A stretch of 64,000 bases of DNA from Aulostomus chinensis. Taxonomy: Eukaryota; Chordata; Actinopteri; Syngnathiformes; Aulostomidae. A program made the position numbers and the translations under genes. Positions within the stretch are counted from its first letter, which is position 1. Each line of letters begins with the position of its first letter. Shown here piece after piece: positions 1 to 12,610 of the stretch. Under the pieces are notes generated by a model. That model was given only the letters and a program-made list of their open reading frames with translations. It had not been told where the DNA came from and ran no database searches. The stretch spans positions 29,031,074-29,095,073 of the forward strand of contig JBBMOA010000001.1 of the NCBI GenBank assembly GCA_037954235.1, written 5' to 3'.

Positions 1-766
1 AGGTCCAATTCAACATCGCTAAGCCTCACCTCCAACACAACAAGAAAACTACATTTAACACACTTATCAGTATCACTAAAGGAGGCAGAGGAGGAAGAAA
101 ACATGTGGCACTCTGAGCAGGAGAGAGGAGGACAAGAGGGAGAAGCCATCGTTAGCTTAGCGTGTTTACAAGGCAGAAAGACTGTTGCTACCAGAATGAT
201 GGTCTTTTAAACTTCAGCCAAATAAAGCAAGTAGGTATTTATTTTTGGTGGGTAATTAGTCAATGAAATAAGGAATTAGCAGGGAGGATCACACTTTAGC
301 AAGCACAATGAAGCAAGGCTCTACGTTCAGCAACACAGAAAAAGGACTTGAGGTCACACGCTTCCTGCAACCAAGGTCAAAAATCCAGGACGGACGAAGG
401 GGAGGACAACAAAGACAAAGACACAAGAAACAGAGATAATAACCATAAACTCCATAACAACCATAACAAATATAACCATACAGAACATATATAACAAATA
501 TAACAAGAAAAGTATTAAAAGATGTGTCACCTCTGGTCAGATACCCTGATTTGCATTTGTGTCTGTCAGCATTTGCATTTTCATGTTAAAGCCTCCAGAA
601 TGAGGGGATGAATGCTGCAAAATGGAACAGCAACATTGAACCCAAGTACAGGATTGGTGGGAGACTGATGGTCGCTGTTTGGGTTTTTGAAGAACAAGGA
701 GGGCGTGGCTTCAAGTTGGATTCTCAGAGACTATTTCCCCAACCTCTACATTGGAATCTGCACTGC
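1..766. other. Unique non-coding DNA, no gene seen
   Basis: No open reading frame or RNA gene in this stretch resembles a known family. The only local signals are two copies of the octamer ATTTGCAT at 549-556 and 571-578, 22 bp apart. This motif occurs in immunoglobulin promoters, but no V exon, TATA box or leader follows, so they are recorded as sequence only. Confidence 0.5.
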
Positions 767-832
767 CATCCAGTCACATGACTGAAGTCATCCAGTCACG
801 TGACTGAAGTCATCCATTCATGTCAGTGATGT
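767..832. repeat. 22-bp tandem repeat, three copies
   Basis: Three head-to-tail 22-bp units start at 767, 789 and 811. The first two differ by one base (CACATGACT versus CACGTGACT); the third is more diverged. It is a small local minisatellite with no evident function, although the second unit contains a CACGTG E-box core. Confidence 0.8.
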
Positions 833-1902
833 CACTTGGCAGGACTGTCACTGCCGTCTCATTCCAGAAAAGAACCCAGACTCCACCTGTGGCTCCATGA
901 TAACTGATGGACCTCTGGTTGGAGGCTGGACGATGATGTTTGGACTGGAAGGAAAACTCCTTGTCCAAATTCCATTGTGTTCAAATTTAAAGTCCCACAA
1001 TCAGAAGTAGCTGAATCTGACAGGTGGAGGTTTGGAACTACAAGATGGTGATGTTTTCTTGACTTGATGCTCTGACTGTCAGGGTGGATGACAGCTTCTT
1101 CTGCTGCTGCATCTGAGTGGCTATGATTGGAGGTTTTACCTCCCAAGGTTGTCTGGTTCCAGGGGAAATTTTAGAATTCCAGTCCCCAACCTGGGCTGTT
1201 CTGAAACTCTTCTCCTGAATCACTCCTGAGCTGCAGCAAGAACAAATACCAGTGCCAACCAGATCAACTTAATGGCTGCTAACAGCCTCAGACACTTGAT
1301 TTCCATCAATCTGGAGCCAAGAAGGCCCTCACCTGTGGTTCTCCTCCAGGAGGGTCCAGGTTCTGCCATTGTGGCTCCTGGTGCCACTGCCAGAGAGCCT
1401 CAGCTGCACACTGCAACATTTCAACAGGAGATTGACATTCCTTCAAATGTCCTGACATCTGATTCCAATGGTTCTGTTCCATCTTTATATTTGAAAATAA
1501 ATCACACAATGAAAGCTGCCTCAGCTGCTTTAAGAGAGAGAACAAGCTAAGAGATCTGAAACCAGTAAAATATGCTTTTCTGTGTGCAAACTAGTGAGGG
1601 GCATGGAAGGATATTTTACCACCAATACAGAACCCAGACTTTAGTCATGTGATGAGATGGAGACTCTGATTATGAAGTTAATGGACAAAATGTGAATTGA
1701 AAGAAAACACATTTCTTCAGTAGACTTTGATCCAACATTGAAGTTAGAGTTTGGTGGCTGCTCCATGTTGGGACGTAGCAGGGTAGCTCCTTTGCATCCT
1801 CTGCTGCCAGTTCAACCACTCACTCCCATCAGTGGAGAGCAGCTTCAACTGGGTTTGGAATTTACCACTGTGGATGCATAGGAATGTGGAGAAAATGTCC
1901 TT
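833..1902. other. Unique DNA, no supported gene
   Basis: Short frames of up to 95 codons occur on both strands. They overlap each other, lack recognisable domains and have no splice or promoter context. I see no gene, RNA or classifiable repeat here. Confidence 0.45.
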
Positions 1903-1985
1903 TGTCAGAAGTGGGATTTGAACCCACGCCTCCAGGAGAGACTGCGACCTGAACGCAGCGCCTTAGACCGCTCGGCCATCCTGAC
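1903..1985 (-). tRNA. tRNA-Leu (anticodon CAG)
   Basis: On the minus strand, 83 nt fold as a class II leucine tRNA. The 7-bp acceptor stem GTCAGGA/TTCTGAC pairs fully if one G-U is allowed, and the discriminator base is A. Box A (TGGCCGAGCGG) is intact. The anticodon loop carries CAG after TT, and a long variable arm (CTCTCCTGGAG) is present. Box B reads GGTTCAAATCC, which fits the GGTTCRANNCC consensus. The gene has no intron and needs only its internal RNA polymerase III promoter. It decodes CUG leucine codons and looks functional. Confidence 0.93.
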
Positions 1986-2199
1986 AGACACTGACAGTTG
2001 CAGACTTCAATATCAAATGAATTCATTCACTGACGAAGTAGAATTTTTTCCACAGGAGCTACTGGCTCCTTAGTTGTTGCATTTATTGTTAACATTAAAC
2101 ACACAGTCTGAGTTCATGGCAGTAAGAAATGAACCAGAACATTTGTACCACATTGCATCTCTTGATCAGTTTGTTACATGGGACACATTCCAGACAGGA

Positions 2200-2271
2200 A
2201 GGTCCTTCTGAGACTTGAACTGGGATCACTGGACGCAGAGTCCAGAGGGCTCACCATTCCACCATGGAACC
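2200..2271 (-). pseudogene. tRNA-Gln (CTG)-like, degraded
   Basis: A 72-nt minus-strand sequence follows tRNA-Gln throughout: a GGTTCCATGGTG start, the anticodon stem CTGGA/TCCAG with CTG in the loop, and a T arm CAGTTCAAGTCTC. The acceptor is damaged. Only about five of seven pairs form because the 3' side reads AAGGACC instead of TGGAACC. The D arm (GGTGAGC) and loop positions 37-38 (CG instead of AA) also deviate. It lies 215 bp from the tRNA-Leu. It is best read as a decayed or weak copy; some activity cannot be excluded. Confidence 0.7.
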
Positions 2272-2995
2272 AAACACAAAGAGGAGGTTCCTCTGAATAC
2301 CACTTGACATCACCTGCAATCAACCTGTTGATATTTGGAGGTTCATCTTGCTCTTGTTCCAGACTACATTGGCAAAAGGATCATGAACCACAAGGAAATC
2401 ATGGAACTCCAGATTGATTCAGGACTTTCTAACTCCATCGTATGACCTGGGAGCAAAGACTGGCCAGGCCTTCCTTAATTTATCAGTTAATTACTGCTTC
2501 AACAAACATGCCACTTAATTAAGTTACCAGAATTTCTCTCATTGAAAAACCCACCAGCCTGATTTCTTGACACGACATGAAAAATTCTCCAAGAACCCAC
2601 AGTTGGGTGGAAAGATACCAGGTTAACCAGGAGGAGTCCTGTTCCTGAACCATGGATGGAACAAAGTCCACTGGAAAACTCAGCAGTTCCTGAGTGCCAG
2701 ATCCATCCGGGAGCTTGGGTCTCCCCTTGACTGTGGTGATCCATGAGATCAAGGAGGACAGAGGAAAGAAGGATCCTGTTGGAGATCTCCTCCCTTCTTC
2801 CTCCACTTCACTACTACTTGGATGTCAGGAATATGAGGTACTTTACTCAAATGAGGTATTAGGAGTTTCCTGTTTGACAAGTAGGAAGTCAGAGGTTCAT
2901 ACCTCACTTGTTGGTGGTGCCCTCAACCTGCTGAGAGCATCACTTAGTTCTCTACAGAGAAACATGGCAGCTCTGCTGAAGGCTGCAGGAAACCT
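2272..2995. other. Unique DNA, no supported gene
   Basis: A plus-strand frame of 140 codons starts at 2694 and runs to 3116. It crosses the tRNA-Gln relic described below and shows no domain, signal or splice pattern, so I regard it as a chance frame. Nothing else is recognised. Confidence 0.45.
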
Positions 2996-3068
2996 GCTGG
3001 AACTGAGACTTGGACTCAGGTCACTGGATTCAAAGTCCTGGGTGCCAACAGGTCCACCAGGGCATCTG
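2996..3068 (-). pseudogene. tRNA-Gln (TTG) relic
   Basis: Read on the minus strand, this stretch has the glutamine tRNA core: TGGTGGACCTGTTGGCAC in the D-arm position, then GGACTTTGAATCC with anticodon TTG, then GAGTCCAAGTCTCAG in the T-arm position. The acceptor stem is not preserved on either side, and box B reads GAGTCCAAGTC, off consensus. It is a pseudogene, or possibly a piece of a tRNA-derived repeat. With the copy at 2200-2271 it makes two glutamine tRNA relics within 900 bp. Confidence 0.55.
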
Positions 3069-4894
3069 TGCTTTACTTACCGTGTAAAAAGGACCACAGT
3101 GGTCGTCTGGTTTTAATTTAACAAACAAATACGGTTGAAAACTTTGAGACAGAGACACAGGGCTCTTATTTGAAGGGCCATGGGATGGGAAATATCCCAG
3201 ACCTCAGAGATCAGAGCTCTCACTTTGATCTCAGGGTCCTGACTTTGGGGGTTCTTCCTTTGGTCTTCAAATACTCGTGGTTTTTATTGGCAGAACTTTC
3301 AACTTGCATGCAAAGAGAATCACAGTCAATGGAAACCCAGCAGACAGTGTTTATTTCTAATAAATCAGACAATCGCACAAATGAGAATGAAAGGAAAAAA
3401 CAATAAAAGGTTTTAAAGTCCTTCTCCACTCTAAAGCTTTTTAAAGTTCATTTGAAGGTTCAAAGGTGGAGGTGAGGAGGTCACCCTGATACTCCCTGTC
3501 GTCACTGCCAGGATTCTTTCTTCTGGTGCTGTGGTTCTTCTGATGAAGGGGGCGTGATGTTTGCTGTCTCAGGCTCCACCAAATGTCCTCTTTAGGACGC
3601 CACAATGTGGCCTCTTCACTGCTCCATCTTCCCTGCATCGGAGACACCAGGGTTCCTCCTGGTGCCGACCCCATCGTCCTTCTACCCAATGGTGCGGCCA
3701 TGGATCCTCAGAGGAGGCTAGGATCCTTCTTCTCATCAGAGCCACAGTTTTTCCTGGAGGGAACAACAGGAGCTTTGTTGTAATGTTTTGCTCTGTGTTT
3801 CCTGCACAGAGCGTCAGGATCTGTGACGCCATCTTGTGGTAGGGGGTCATCATCTTGTTGTGTGGTAGTGGATTCATTGATCTGCTGTTTCAACACATTC
3901 AAGTTCATTATCCTACAAGTCAAAGTACATTTGGTGTGGAGTTTTAGTTTCTGGCCTCAATCATAACGTGTGCCTTTCTTCTTCATGAACATTTCTCAGC
4001 TTTGTAAGTTTATTCTAGTTTTTCTTCCTCACTTTTCTATTCCATTGTTGTTGAAGATTCGACTGCAGGTTGGAGTTCCCTGTTGACTGAAGCAGAAACA
4101 GGAACAAAAAGCTGGAGGCTGTCAGAGCTCCAAGTTGGGGGCTGATATTAAAGTAGGAGATGAACACATCCAGGTTAGCATCCCTCTCAGAAGCTGCTAC
4201 TTTAGCTCTTCAGAGTACAGCAGCCTAGCATAGCTTCATCTGGCCAGTTAGTGGCCCACTTTGATGTCTGGGATATCAGGTTCAAGGTTCTTCCCAGCTC
4301 TGAATGAAGGCTTTCTAAAGTGTTAACCAGTACTCCAGTTGCAAAAAAAACAATCAGGGGGATGGTAGATTTTGATGTTTAGGAACAGATCATTTGTGCT
4401 GATGACAGCGCATCAGGTGAGAGACCAACAGTGTACCCTTACTCCTCTAAAACAACAAGCATGCTATGGATATTACCTGTCTGCTACTCCTGTCATTGAT
4501 CTTGACCAAGCCCCCAGGCTGACACTGCTACCACTGCTCCTACATAGTGAGAGTCAAATGCAGAGGACATTTTCCCACCGGGTGCAAGTGCAACTTCATA
4601 CTCATGATACCTATAAATCTGGGAATTCTTCTATATTTTGAAACAAAACATTCTCAAGTCAAGTCCATTTTAATGAAAGTGCAAGAGCAAAAGAATGAAA
4701 CAAATGTACCGTGGCAGGATAGCGCTACACTCCCCACCATGAGGGGCAGTGTGGCAGACGATAGTGAGTGGTCACCTAGAAATAGACCTGGTCCGACCCT
4801 TCTCCGTCCTTTCCACTTCCTCTCCCTCCTTCACGGAGCCGACAGCCGTGCGTGGTGGCGTCTCGCTGGTAAGCAGATCGGTTACAAACAAAGG
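3069..4894. other. Unique DNA up to the satellite boundary
   Basis: No gene is supported. The last 150 bp before the satellite (about 4740-4890) are more GC-rich than the surroundings and end with a possible splice-donor-like string, CTGGTAAGCAG, at 4866-4876. This could be a promoter/first-exon fragment cut off by the array, but no acceptor or protein match supports it. Confidence 0.4.
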
Positions 4895-7800
4895 TACCTC
4901 AAAACCTCAAAATAATGCTACAGTGATGTCGGAAGAATTGCTCATGATCTCAAAATGATGCTAACAGTAATGTAGTGATAGTTGCTAATAAACTCAAAGT
5001 GATGCTGACACGAATGTAGTAAGAGTTGCTACAAACCTCAAAATAATACGACAGTGATGTTGGAAACATTGCCAATGATCTCAAAATGATGCGACAGTGA
5101 TGGAGTAAGAATTGCTAATAAACTCAAAATGATGCCAACAGTAATGGAGTGAACGTTTCGAATAACCTCAAAGTGATGCTGACAGTCATGTAGTAAGAGT
5201 TGCTACGAACCTCCAAAAAATGCGACAGTGATGTCGGAAGAATTGCTAATGACCTCAAAATGATGTGACAGTGATGGAGTCAGAATTGCTAATGAACTCA
5301 AAATGATGCTAACAGTAATGTAGTGATAGTTGAGAATAAACTCAATGAGGCTTACAGTAATGTCGGAAGTGTTTCGAACAATTTCAAATGATGCTGAAAT
5401 TCATGTAGTAAAAGTTGCTACGAACCTCAAAATATTGCAACGGTGATGTCGTAGGAATTGCTAATGAACTCAAGATGATGCTAACAGAAATGTAGTGATA
5501 GTTGCTAAGAAACTCAGTGATGCTTACAGTAATGTAGTAAGAGTTTCGAACAACCTCAAAGTGATGCTGACAGTAATTTAGTAAGAGTTGCTAATGAACT
5601 CAATTTAATGCTACAGTGATGTCGTGAGAATTGCTCAACAACTCAAAATGATGCTAACAGTAATGTAGTGATAGTTGCTAATAAACTCAAAGTGATGCTG
5701 ACAGTAATATAGTAAGAGTTGCTACGAACCTTAAAATAATGCAACAATAATGTAGTAAGAGTTGCTACGAACCTCAAAATATTGCGAAAGTGATGTCGGA
5801 AGAATTGCTAATGAACTCAAGATGATGCTAACAGTAATGTAGTGATAGTTGCTAAGAAACTCAGTAATGCTTACAGAAATGTAGTAAGAGTTTCGAACAA
5901 CCTCAAAGTGATGCTGACAGTCATGTAGTAAGAGTTGCTACGAACCTTAAAATAATGCGACAGTGATGTCAGAAGAATTGCTAAAGATCTCAAAATGATG
6001 CGACAGTGATTTAGTAAGAATTGCTAATGAACTCAAAATGGTGCGAACAGAAATGGAGTGAAACTTTCGAACAACCTCAAAGTGATGCTGACAGGAATGT
6101 AGTAAGTGTTTCGAACAACCTCAAAGTGATGCTGACAATCATGTAGTAAGAGTTGCTACGAACCTCAAAATAATGCGACAGTAATGTAGTAAAAGTTGCT
6201 ACGAAGCTCAAAATAATGCGACAGTGATGTCAGAAGAATTGCTAATGATCTCAAACTGATGGGACAGTGATGTCCTAAGAATTGCTAATTAACTCAAAAT
6301 GATGCTAACAGTAATGTAGTGATAGTTGCTAATAAACTCAGTGATGCTGACAGTAATGTCGTAAGAGTTGCTACGAACATTTAAATAATGCAACAGTAAT
6401 GTAGTAAGAGTTGCTACGAACCTTTAAATAATGCAACAGTAATGTCGTAAGAGTTGCTACGAACCTCAAAATAATGCGACAGTGATGTCGGAAGAATTGC
6501 GAATGATCTAAAAATGATGCGACAGTGATGTAGTAAGAATTTCTAATGAAGTCAAAATGACGCTAACAGTGATGGACTTAAAGTTGCTAATCAACTCAGT
6601 GATGCTTACAATAATGCAGTACGTGTTTCGAACAACCTCAAAGTGATCCTGACAGTCATGTAGTAAGAGTTGCTACGAACCTCAATTAACCAGCAGTGAT
6701 GTCAGAAGAATTGCTAAAGATCTCAAAATGATGCTACAGTGATGTCATAAGAATTGCTGATGAACTCAAAATGATGCTAACAGCAATGGAGTGAACGTTT
6801 CGAATAACCTCAACGTGATGCTGACAGTCATGTACTAAGAGTTGCTACGAACCTCAAAATTATGCGACAGTGATGTAGTAAAAATTGCTACGAACCTCAA
6901 AATATTGCGACAGTGATGTCGGAAGAATTGCTCATGAACTCAAGATGATGCTAACAGTAATGTAGTGATAGTTGCTCAGAAACTCAGTGATGCTTACAGT
7001 AATGTAGTAAGAGTTTCGAACAACCTCAAAGTGATGCTGACAGTCATTCAGTAAGAGTTGCTAATGAACTCAATTCAATGCTACAGTGATGTCGTGAGAA
7101 TTGCTGATAAACTCAAAATGATGCTAACAGTCATGTAGTGATAGTTGCTAATAAACTCAAAGTGATGCTGACAGTAATGTAGTAAGAGTTGCTACGAACC
7201 TCAAAATAATGCAACAGTGATTTAGTAAGAATTGCTCATGAACTCAAAATGATGCTAACAGTAATGGAGTGAACGTTTCGAATAACCTCAAAGTGATGCT
7301 TACAGTCATGTACTAAGAGTTGCTACGAACCTCAAAATAATGCTACAGTAATGTAGTAAAAGTTGCTACGAACCTCAAAATATTGCGACAGTGATGTCGG
7401 AAGAACTGCTCATGATCTAAAAATAATGTGACAGTGATGTAGTAAGAATTGCTAATGAACTTAAAATGATGCTAACAGTAATGTAGTGATAGTTGCGAAG
7501 AAACTCAGTGATGCTTAAAGTAATGTAGTAAGAGTTTCGAACAACCTTAAAGTGATGCTGACAGTCATGTAGTTAGAGTTGCTACGAACCTCAAAATAAT
7601 GCTACAGTGATGTCGTGAGAATTGCTCAACAACTCAAAATGATGCTAACAGTAATGTAGTGACAGTGGCTCATAAACTCAAAGTGATGCTTACAGTAATG
7701 TAGTAAGAGTTGCTACGAACCTTAAAATAATGCAACAATAATGTAGTAAGAGTTGCTACAAACCTCAAAATAATGCGACAGTGATGTCGGAAGAATTGCT

Positions 7801-10800
7801 AATGAACTCAAGATGATGCTAACAGTAATGTAGTGATAGTTGCTAAGAAACTCAGTAATGCTTACAGTAATGTAGTAAGAGTTTCGAACAACCTCAAAGT
7901 GATGCTGACAGTCATGTAGTAAGAGTTGCTAATGAACTCAATTTAGTGCTACAGTGATGTCGTGAGAATTGCTCAACAACTCAAAATGATGCTAACAGTC
8001 ATGTAGTGATAGCTGCTAATAAACTCAAAGTGATGCTGACAGTAATGTAGTAAGAGTTGCTACGAACCTTAAAATAATGCAACAATAATGTAGTAAGAGC
8101 TGCTACGAACCTCAAAATATTGTGACATTGATGTCGGAAGAATTGCTAATGATCTCAAAATGATGCGACAGTGATGTAGTAAGAATTGCTAATGAACTCA
8201 AAATGATGCTAACAGTAATGGAGTGAAACTTTCGAATAACCTCAAAGTGTTGCTTACAGTCATGTAGTAAGTGTTGCTACAAACCTCAAAATAATGCGGA
8301 AGTAATGTCGTAAAAGTTGCTACGAACCTCAAAATTTTGCGACAGTGATGTCGGAAGAATTGCTAATGAACTCAAAATGATGCTAACAGTAATGAAGTGA
8401 TAGTTGCTAATCAACTCAGTGATGCTTACAGTAATGTAGGAAGAGTTTCGAACAACCTCAAAGTGATGCTGACAGTCATTTAGTAAGAGTTGCTAATGAA
8501 CTCAGTTCAATGCTACAGTGATGTCGTGAGAATTGCTCAACAACTCAAAATGATGCTAACAGTAATGTAGTGATAGTTGCGAATAAACTCAAACTGAAGC
8601 TGACAGTAATGTAGTAAGAGTTGCTACGAACCTTAAAATAATGCAATAATAATGTAGTAAGAGTTGCTACGGACCTCAAAATAATGTGACAGTAATGTAG
8701 TAAGAGTTGCTACAAACCTTAAAATAATGCAACAATAATGTAGTAAGAGTTGCTACGAACCTCAAAATAATGTGACAGTGATTTCAGAAGAATTGGTAAT
8801 GATCTCAAAATGATGCGACAGTGATGTCGGAAGATTTGCTAATGAACTCAGAATGATGCTAACAGTAATGGAGTGAACGTTTCGAATAACCTCAAAGTGA
8901 TGCTTACAGTCATGTAGAAAGTGTTCCTACGAACCTCAAAATAATGCGACAGTGATGTCGGAAGGATTGCTAAAGAACTCAAGATGATGCTAACAGTAAT
9001 GTAGTGATAGTTGCTCAGAAACTCAGTGATGCTTAAAATAATGTAGTAAGAGTTTCAAAACAACCTCAAAGTGATGCTGACAGTAATTTAGTAAGAGTTG
9101 CTAATGAACTCAATTTAATGCTACAGTGATGTCGTGAGAATTGCTCAACAACTCAAAATGATGCTAACAGTAATGTAGTGATAGTTGCTAATAAACTCAA
9201 AGTGATGCTGACAGTAATATCGTAAGAGTTGCTACGAACCTTAAAATAATGCAACAATAATGTAGTAAGAGTTGCTACGAACCTCAAAATATTGCGACAG
9301 TGATGTCGGAAGAATTGCTAATGAACTCAAGATGATGCTAACAGTAATGTAGTGATAGTTGCTAAGAAACACAGTAATGCTTACAGTAATGTAGTAAGAG
9401 TTTCGAACAACCTCAAAGTGATGCTGACAGTCATGTAGTAAGAGTTGCTAATGAACTCAGTTTAGTGCAACAGTGATGTCGTGAGAATTGCTCAACAACT
9501 CAAAGTGATGCTGACAGTAATGTAGTGATAGTTGCTAATAAACTCAAAGTGATGCTGACAGTCATGTACTAAGAGTTGCTACGAACCTCAAAATAATGCG
9601 ACAATAATGTAGTAAGAGTTGCTACGAACCTCAAAATATTGCGACATTGATGTCGGAAGAATTGCTAATGATCTCAAAATGATGCGACAGTGATGTAGTA
9701 AGAATTGCTAATGAACTCAAAATGATGCTAACAGTAATGGAGTGAACCTTTCGAATAACCTGAAAGTGATACTTACAGTTATGTAGTAAGTGTCGCTACG
9801 AACCTCAAAATAACGCGAAAGTAATGTAGTAAAAGTTGCTACGAACCTCAAAATATTGCAACAGTGATGTCGGAAGAATTGCTAATGAACTCAAAATGAT
9901 GCTAACAGTAATGTAGTGATAGTTGCTAATCAACTCAGTGATGCTTACAGTAATGTAGGAAGAGTTTCGAACAACCTCAAAGTGATGCTGACAGTCATTT
10001 AGTAAGAGTTGCTACGAACCTAAAATAATGCGACAGTGATGTCGGAAGAATTGCTAATGATCTCAAAATGATGCGACAGTGATGTAGTAAGAATTGCTAA
10101 TGAACTCAAAATGATGCTAACAGTAATGGAGTGAAACTTTCGAATAACCTCAAAGTGATGCTGACAGTCATTTCGTAAGAGTTGCTAATGAACTCAATTT
10201 AATGCTACAGTGATGTCGTGAGAATTGCTCATGAACTCAAAATGATGCAAACAGTAATGTAGTGATAGTTGCTAAACAACTCAGTGATGTTTACAGTACT
10301 GTAGTAAGTGTTTCGAATAACCTCAAAGTGATGCTGACAGTCATTTAGTAAGAGTTGCTAATGAACTCAATTCAATGCTACAGTGATGTCATGAGAATTG
10401 CTCATAAACTCAAAATGATGCGACAGTAATGTAGTGATAGTTGCTAATAAACTCAAAGTGATGCTGACAGTAATGTAGTAAGAGTTGGTATGAACCTCAA
10501 AATAATGCGACAGTGATGTCGGAAGAATTGCTAATGGACTCAAGATGATGCTAACAGTAATGTAGTGATAGTTGCAAAGAAACTCAGTAATGCTTACAGT
10601 AATGTAGTAAGAGTTTCGAACAACCTCAAAGTGATGCTGACAGTCATGTAGTAAGAGTTGCTTCGAACCTTAAAATAATGCAACAATAATGTAGTAAGAG
10701 TTGCTACGAACCTCAAAATATTGCGACATTGATGTTGGAAGAATTGCTTATGATCTCAAAATGATGCGACAGTGATGTAGTAAGAATTGCTAATGAACTC

Positions 10801-11379
10801 AAAATGATGCTAACAGTAATGGAGTAAAACTTTCGAATAACCTCAAAGTGATGCTGACAGTCATGTAGTAAGTGTTGCTACAAACCTCAAAATAATGCGA
10901 AAGTAATGCAGTAAAAGTTGCTACGAACCTCAAAATATTGCGACAGTGTTGTCGGAAGGATTGCTAATGAACTCAAGATGATGCTAACAGTAATGTAGTG
11001 ATAGTTGCTAAGAAACTAGTAAAAGTAAAAGTTGCGACGAACCTCAAAATATTGCGACAGTGATGTCGGAAGAATTGCTAATGAACTTAAAATGATGCTA
11101 ACAGTCATGTAGTGGTAGTTGCTAATCAAGTCAGTGATGCTTACAGTAATGTAGTAAGAGTTTCGAACAACCTCAAAGTGATGCTGACATTCATTTAGAA
11201 GGTGCAGCTAATGAACTCAATTCAATGCTACAGTGATGTCGTGAGAATTGCTCATAAACTCAAAATGATGCTAAAAGTAATGTAGTGATAGTTCCTAATA
11301 AACTCAGTGATGCTTACAGTAATGTTGTAAGTGTTTCGAACAACCTCAAAGTGATGCTGACAGTCATGTAGTAAGAGTT

Positions 11380-12610
11380 GCTACGAACCTCAAAATAATG
11401 CAACACTGATGTCAGAAGAATTGCTAATGAACTCAAAATGATGCTGACAGTGATGTTGAAAGAATTGCTAATGAACTTAAAATGATGCTGACAGTAACGT
11501 AGTGATAGTTACTAAGAACTTAAAAATGATGCTACAGTGATTTAGTAAGAATTGCTAATGAACTCAAAATGATGCTGACAGTAACGTAGTGATAGTTACT
11601 AAGAACTTAAAAATGATGCTACAGTGATTTAGTAAGAATTGCTAATGAACTCAAAATGATGCTAAAAGTAATGTAGTGATAGTTCCTAATAAACTCAGTG
11701 ATGCTTACAGTAATGTAGTAAGAGTTTCGAATAACCTCAAAGTGATGCTGACAGTCATGTCGTCAGAGTTGCTACTAACCTCAAAATAATGCAAACGTAA
11801 TGTAGTAAGATTTGCTAATGAACTCAAAATAATGCTACAGTGATGTCCAAAGACTTGATAATGATATCAAAATGATGCGACAGTGATGTAGTAAGAATTG
11901 CTCATGAACTCAAAATTATAGTAACAGTAATGTAGTGAAAGTTGACAATAAACTCAAAGTGATGCTGACAGTCATGTAGTAAGAGTTCCTACGAACCTCC
12001 AAATAATGCGACAGTGATGTCAGAAGAATTGCTAATGATCTGAAAATGATGTGACAGTGATGTCGTAAGAATTGCTAATAAACTAAAAATGATGCTAACG
12101 GTAATGTAGGAAGAGTTGAAACTAACCTCAAAATGATGCTACAGTGATGTCGTAAGAATTGCAAATGATCCCAAAATGATATGACAGTGATGTCGTAAGA
12201 ATTGCTAATGAACTCAAAATGATCCTAACAGTAATGTAGTGATAGTTGCTAATCAACTCAATGATGCTTACAGTGATGTAGTAAGTGTTTCGAGCAACCT
12301 CAAAGTGATGCTGAAAGTCATGTAGTAAGAGTTGCAACGAACCTCAAAATGATGCGACAGTGATTGAGTAAGAATTGCTAATGAACTCAAAATGATGCTA
12401 ACAGTAATGGAGTGAAAGTTTCGAACAACCTCAAAGTGATGCTTACAGTCATGTAGTAAGAGTTGCTACGAACCTCAATATAATGCGACAGTGATGTCAG
12501 AAGAATTGCTAATGATCTCAAAATGATGCGACAATGATGTCGTAAGAATTGCTAATGATCTCAAAATGATGCGACAGTGATGTAATAAGAATTGCGAATG
12601 AACTCAAAAT
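11380..12610 (+). repeat. Large duplicated block A, copy 1
   Basis: About 1.2 kb of satellite with rare marker variants: TAGTTCCTAATAAACTCAG, TGTCCAAAGACTTGATAATG, a GTTGACAATAAACTC monomer and a GAGTTGAAACTAACC monomer. The same markers in the same order recur at 26,640-27,700, offset by about 15.1 kb. A shorter part (about 12,040-12,215) recurs at about 18,430-18,600. The two long copies are nearly identical, so the duplication is much younger than the monomers. Confidence 0.8.

Noticed and set aside
549..578. Paired ATTTGCAT octamers as an immunoglobulin promoter
   Set aside because: No TATA box, leader or V exon follows, and a few octamers are expected by chance in 64 kb.
2694..3116. 140-codon plus-strand frame
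   Set aside because: No domain or splice support, and it overlaps a tRNA-Gln relic on the other strand.
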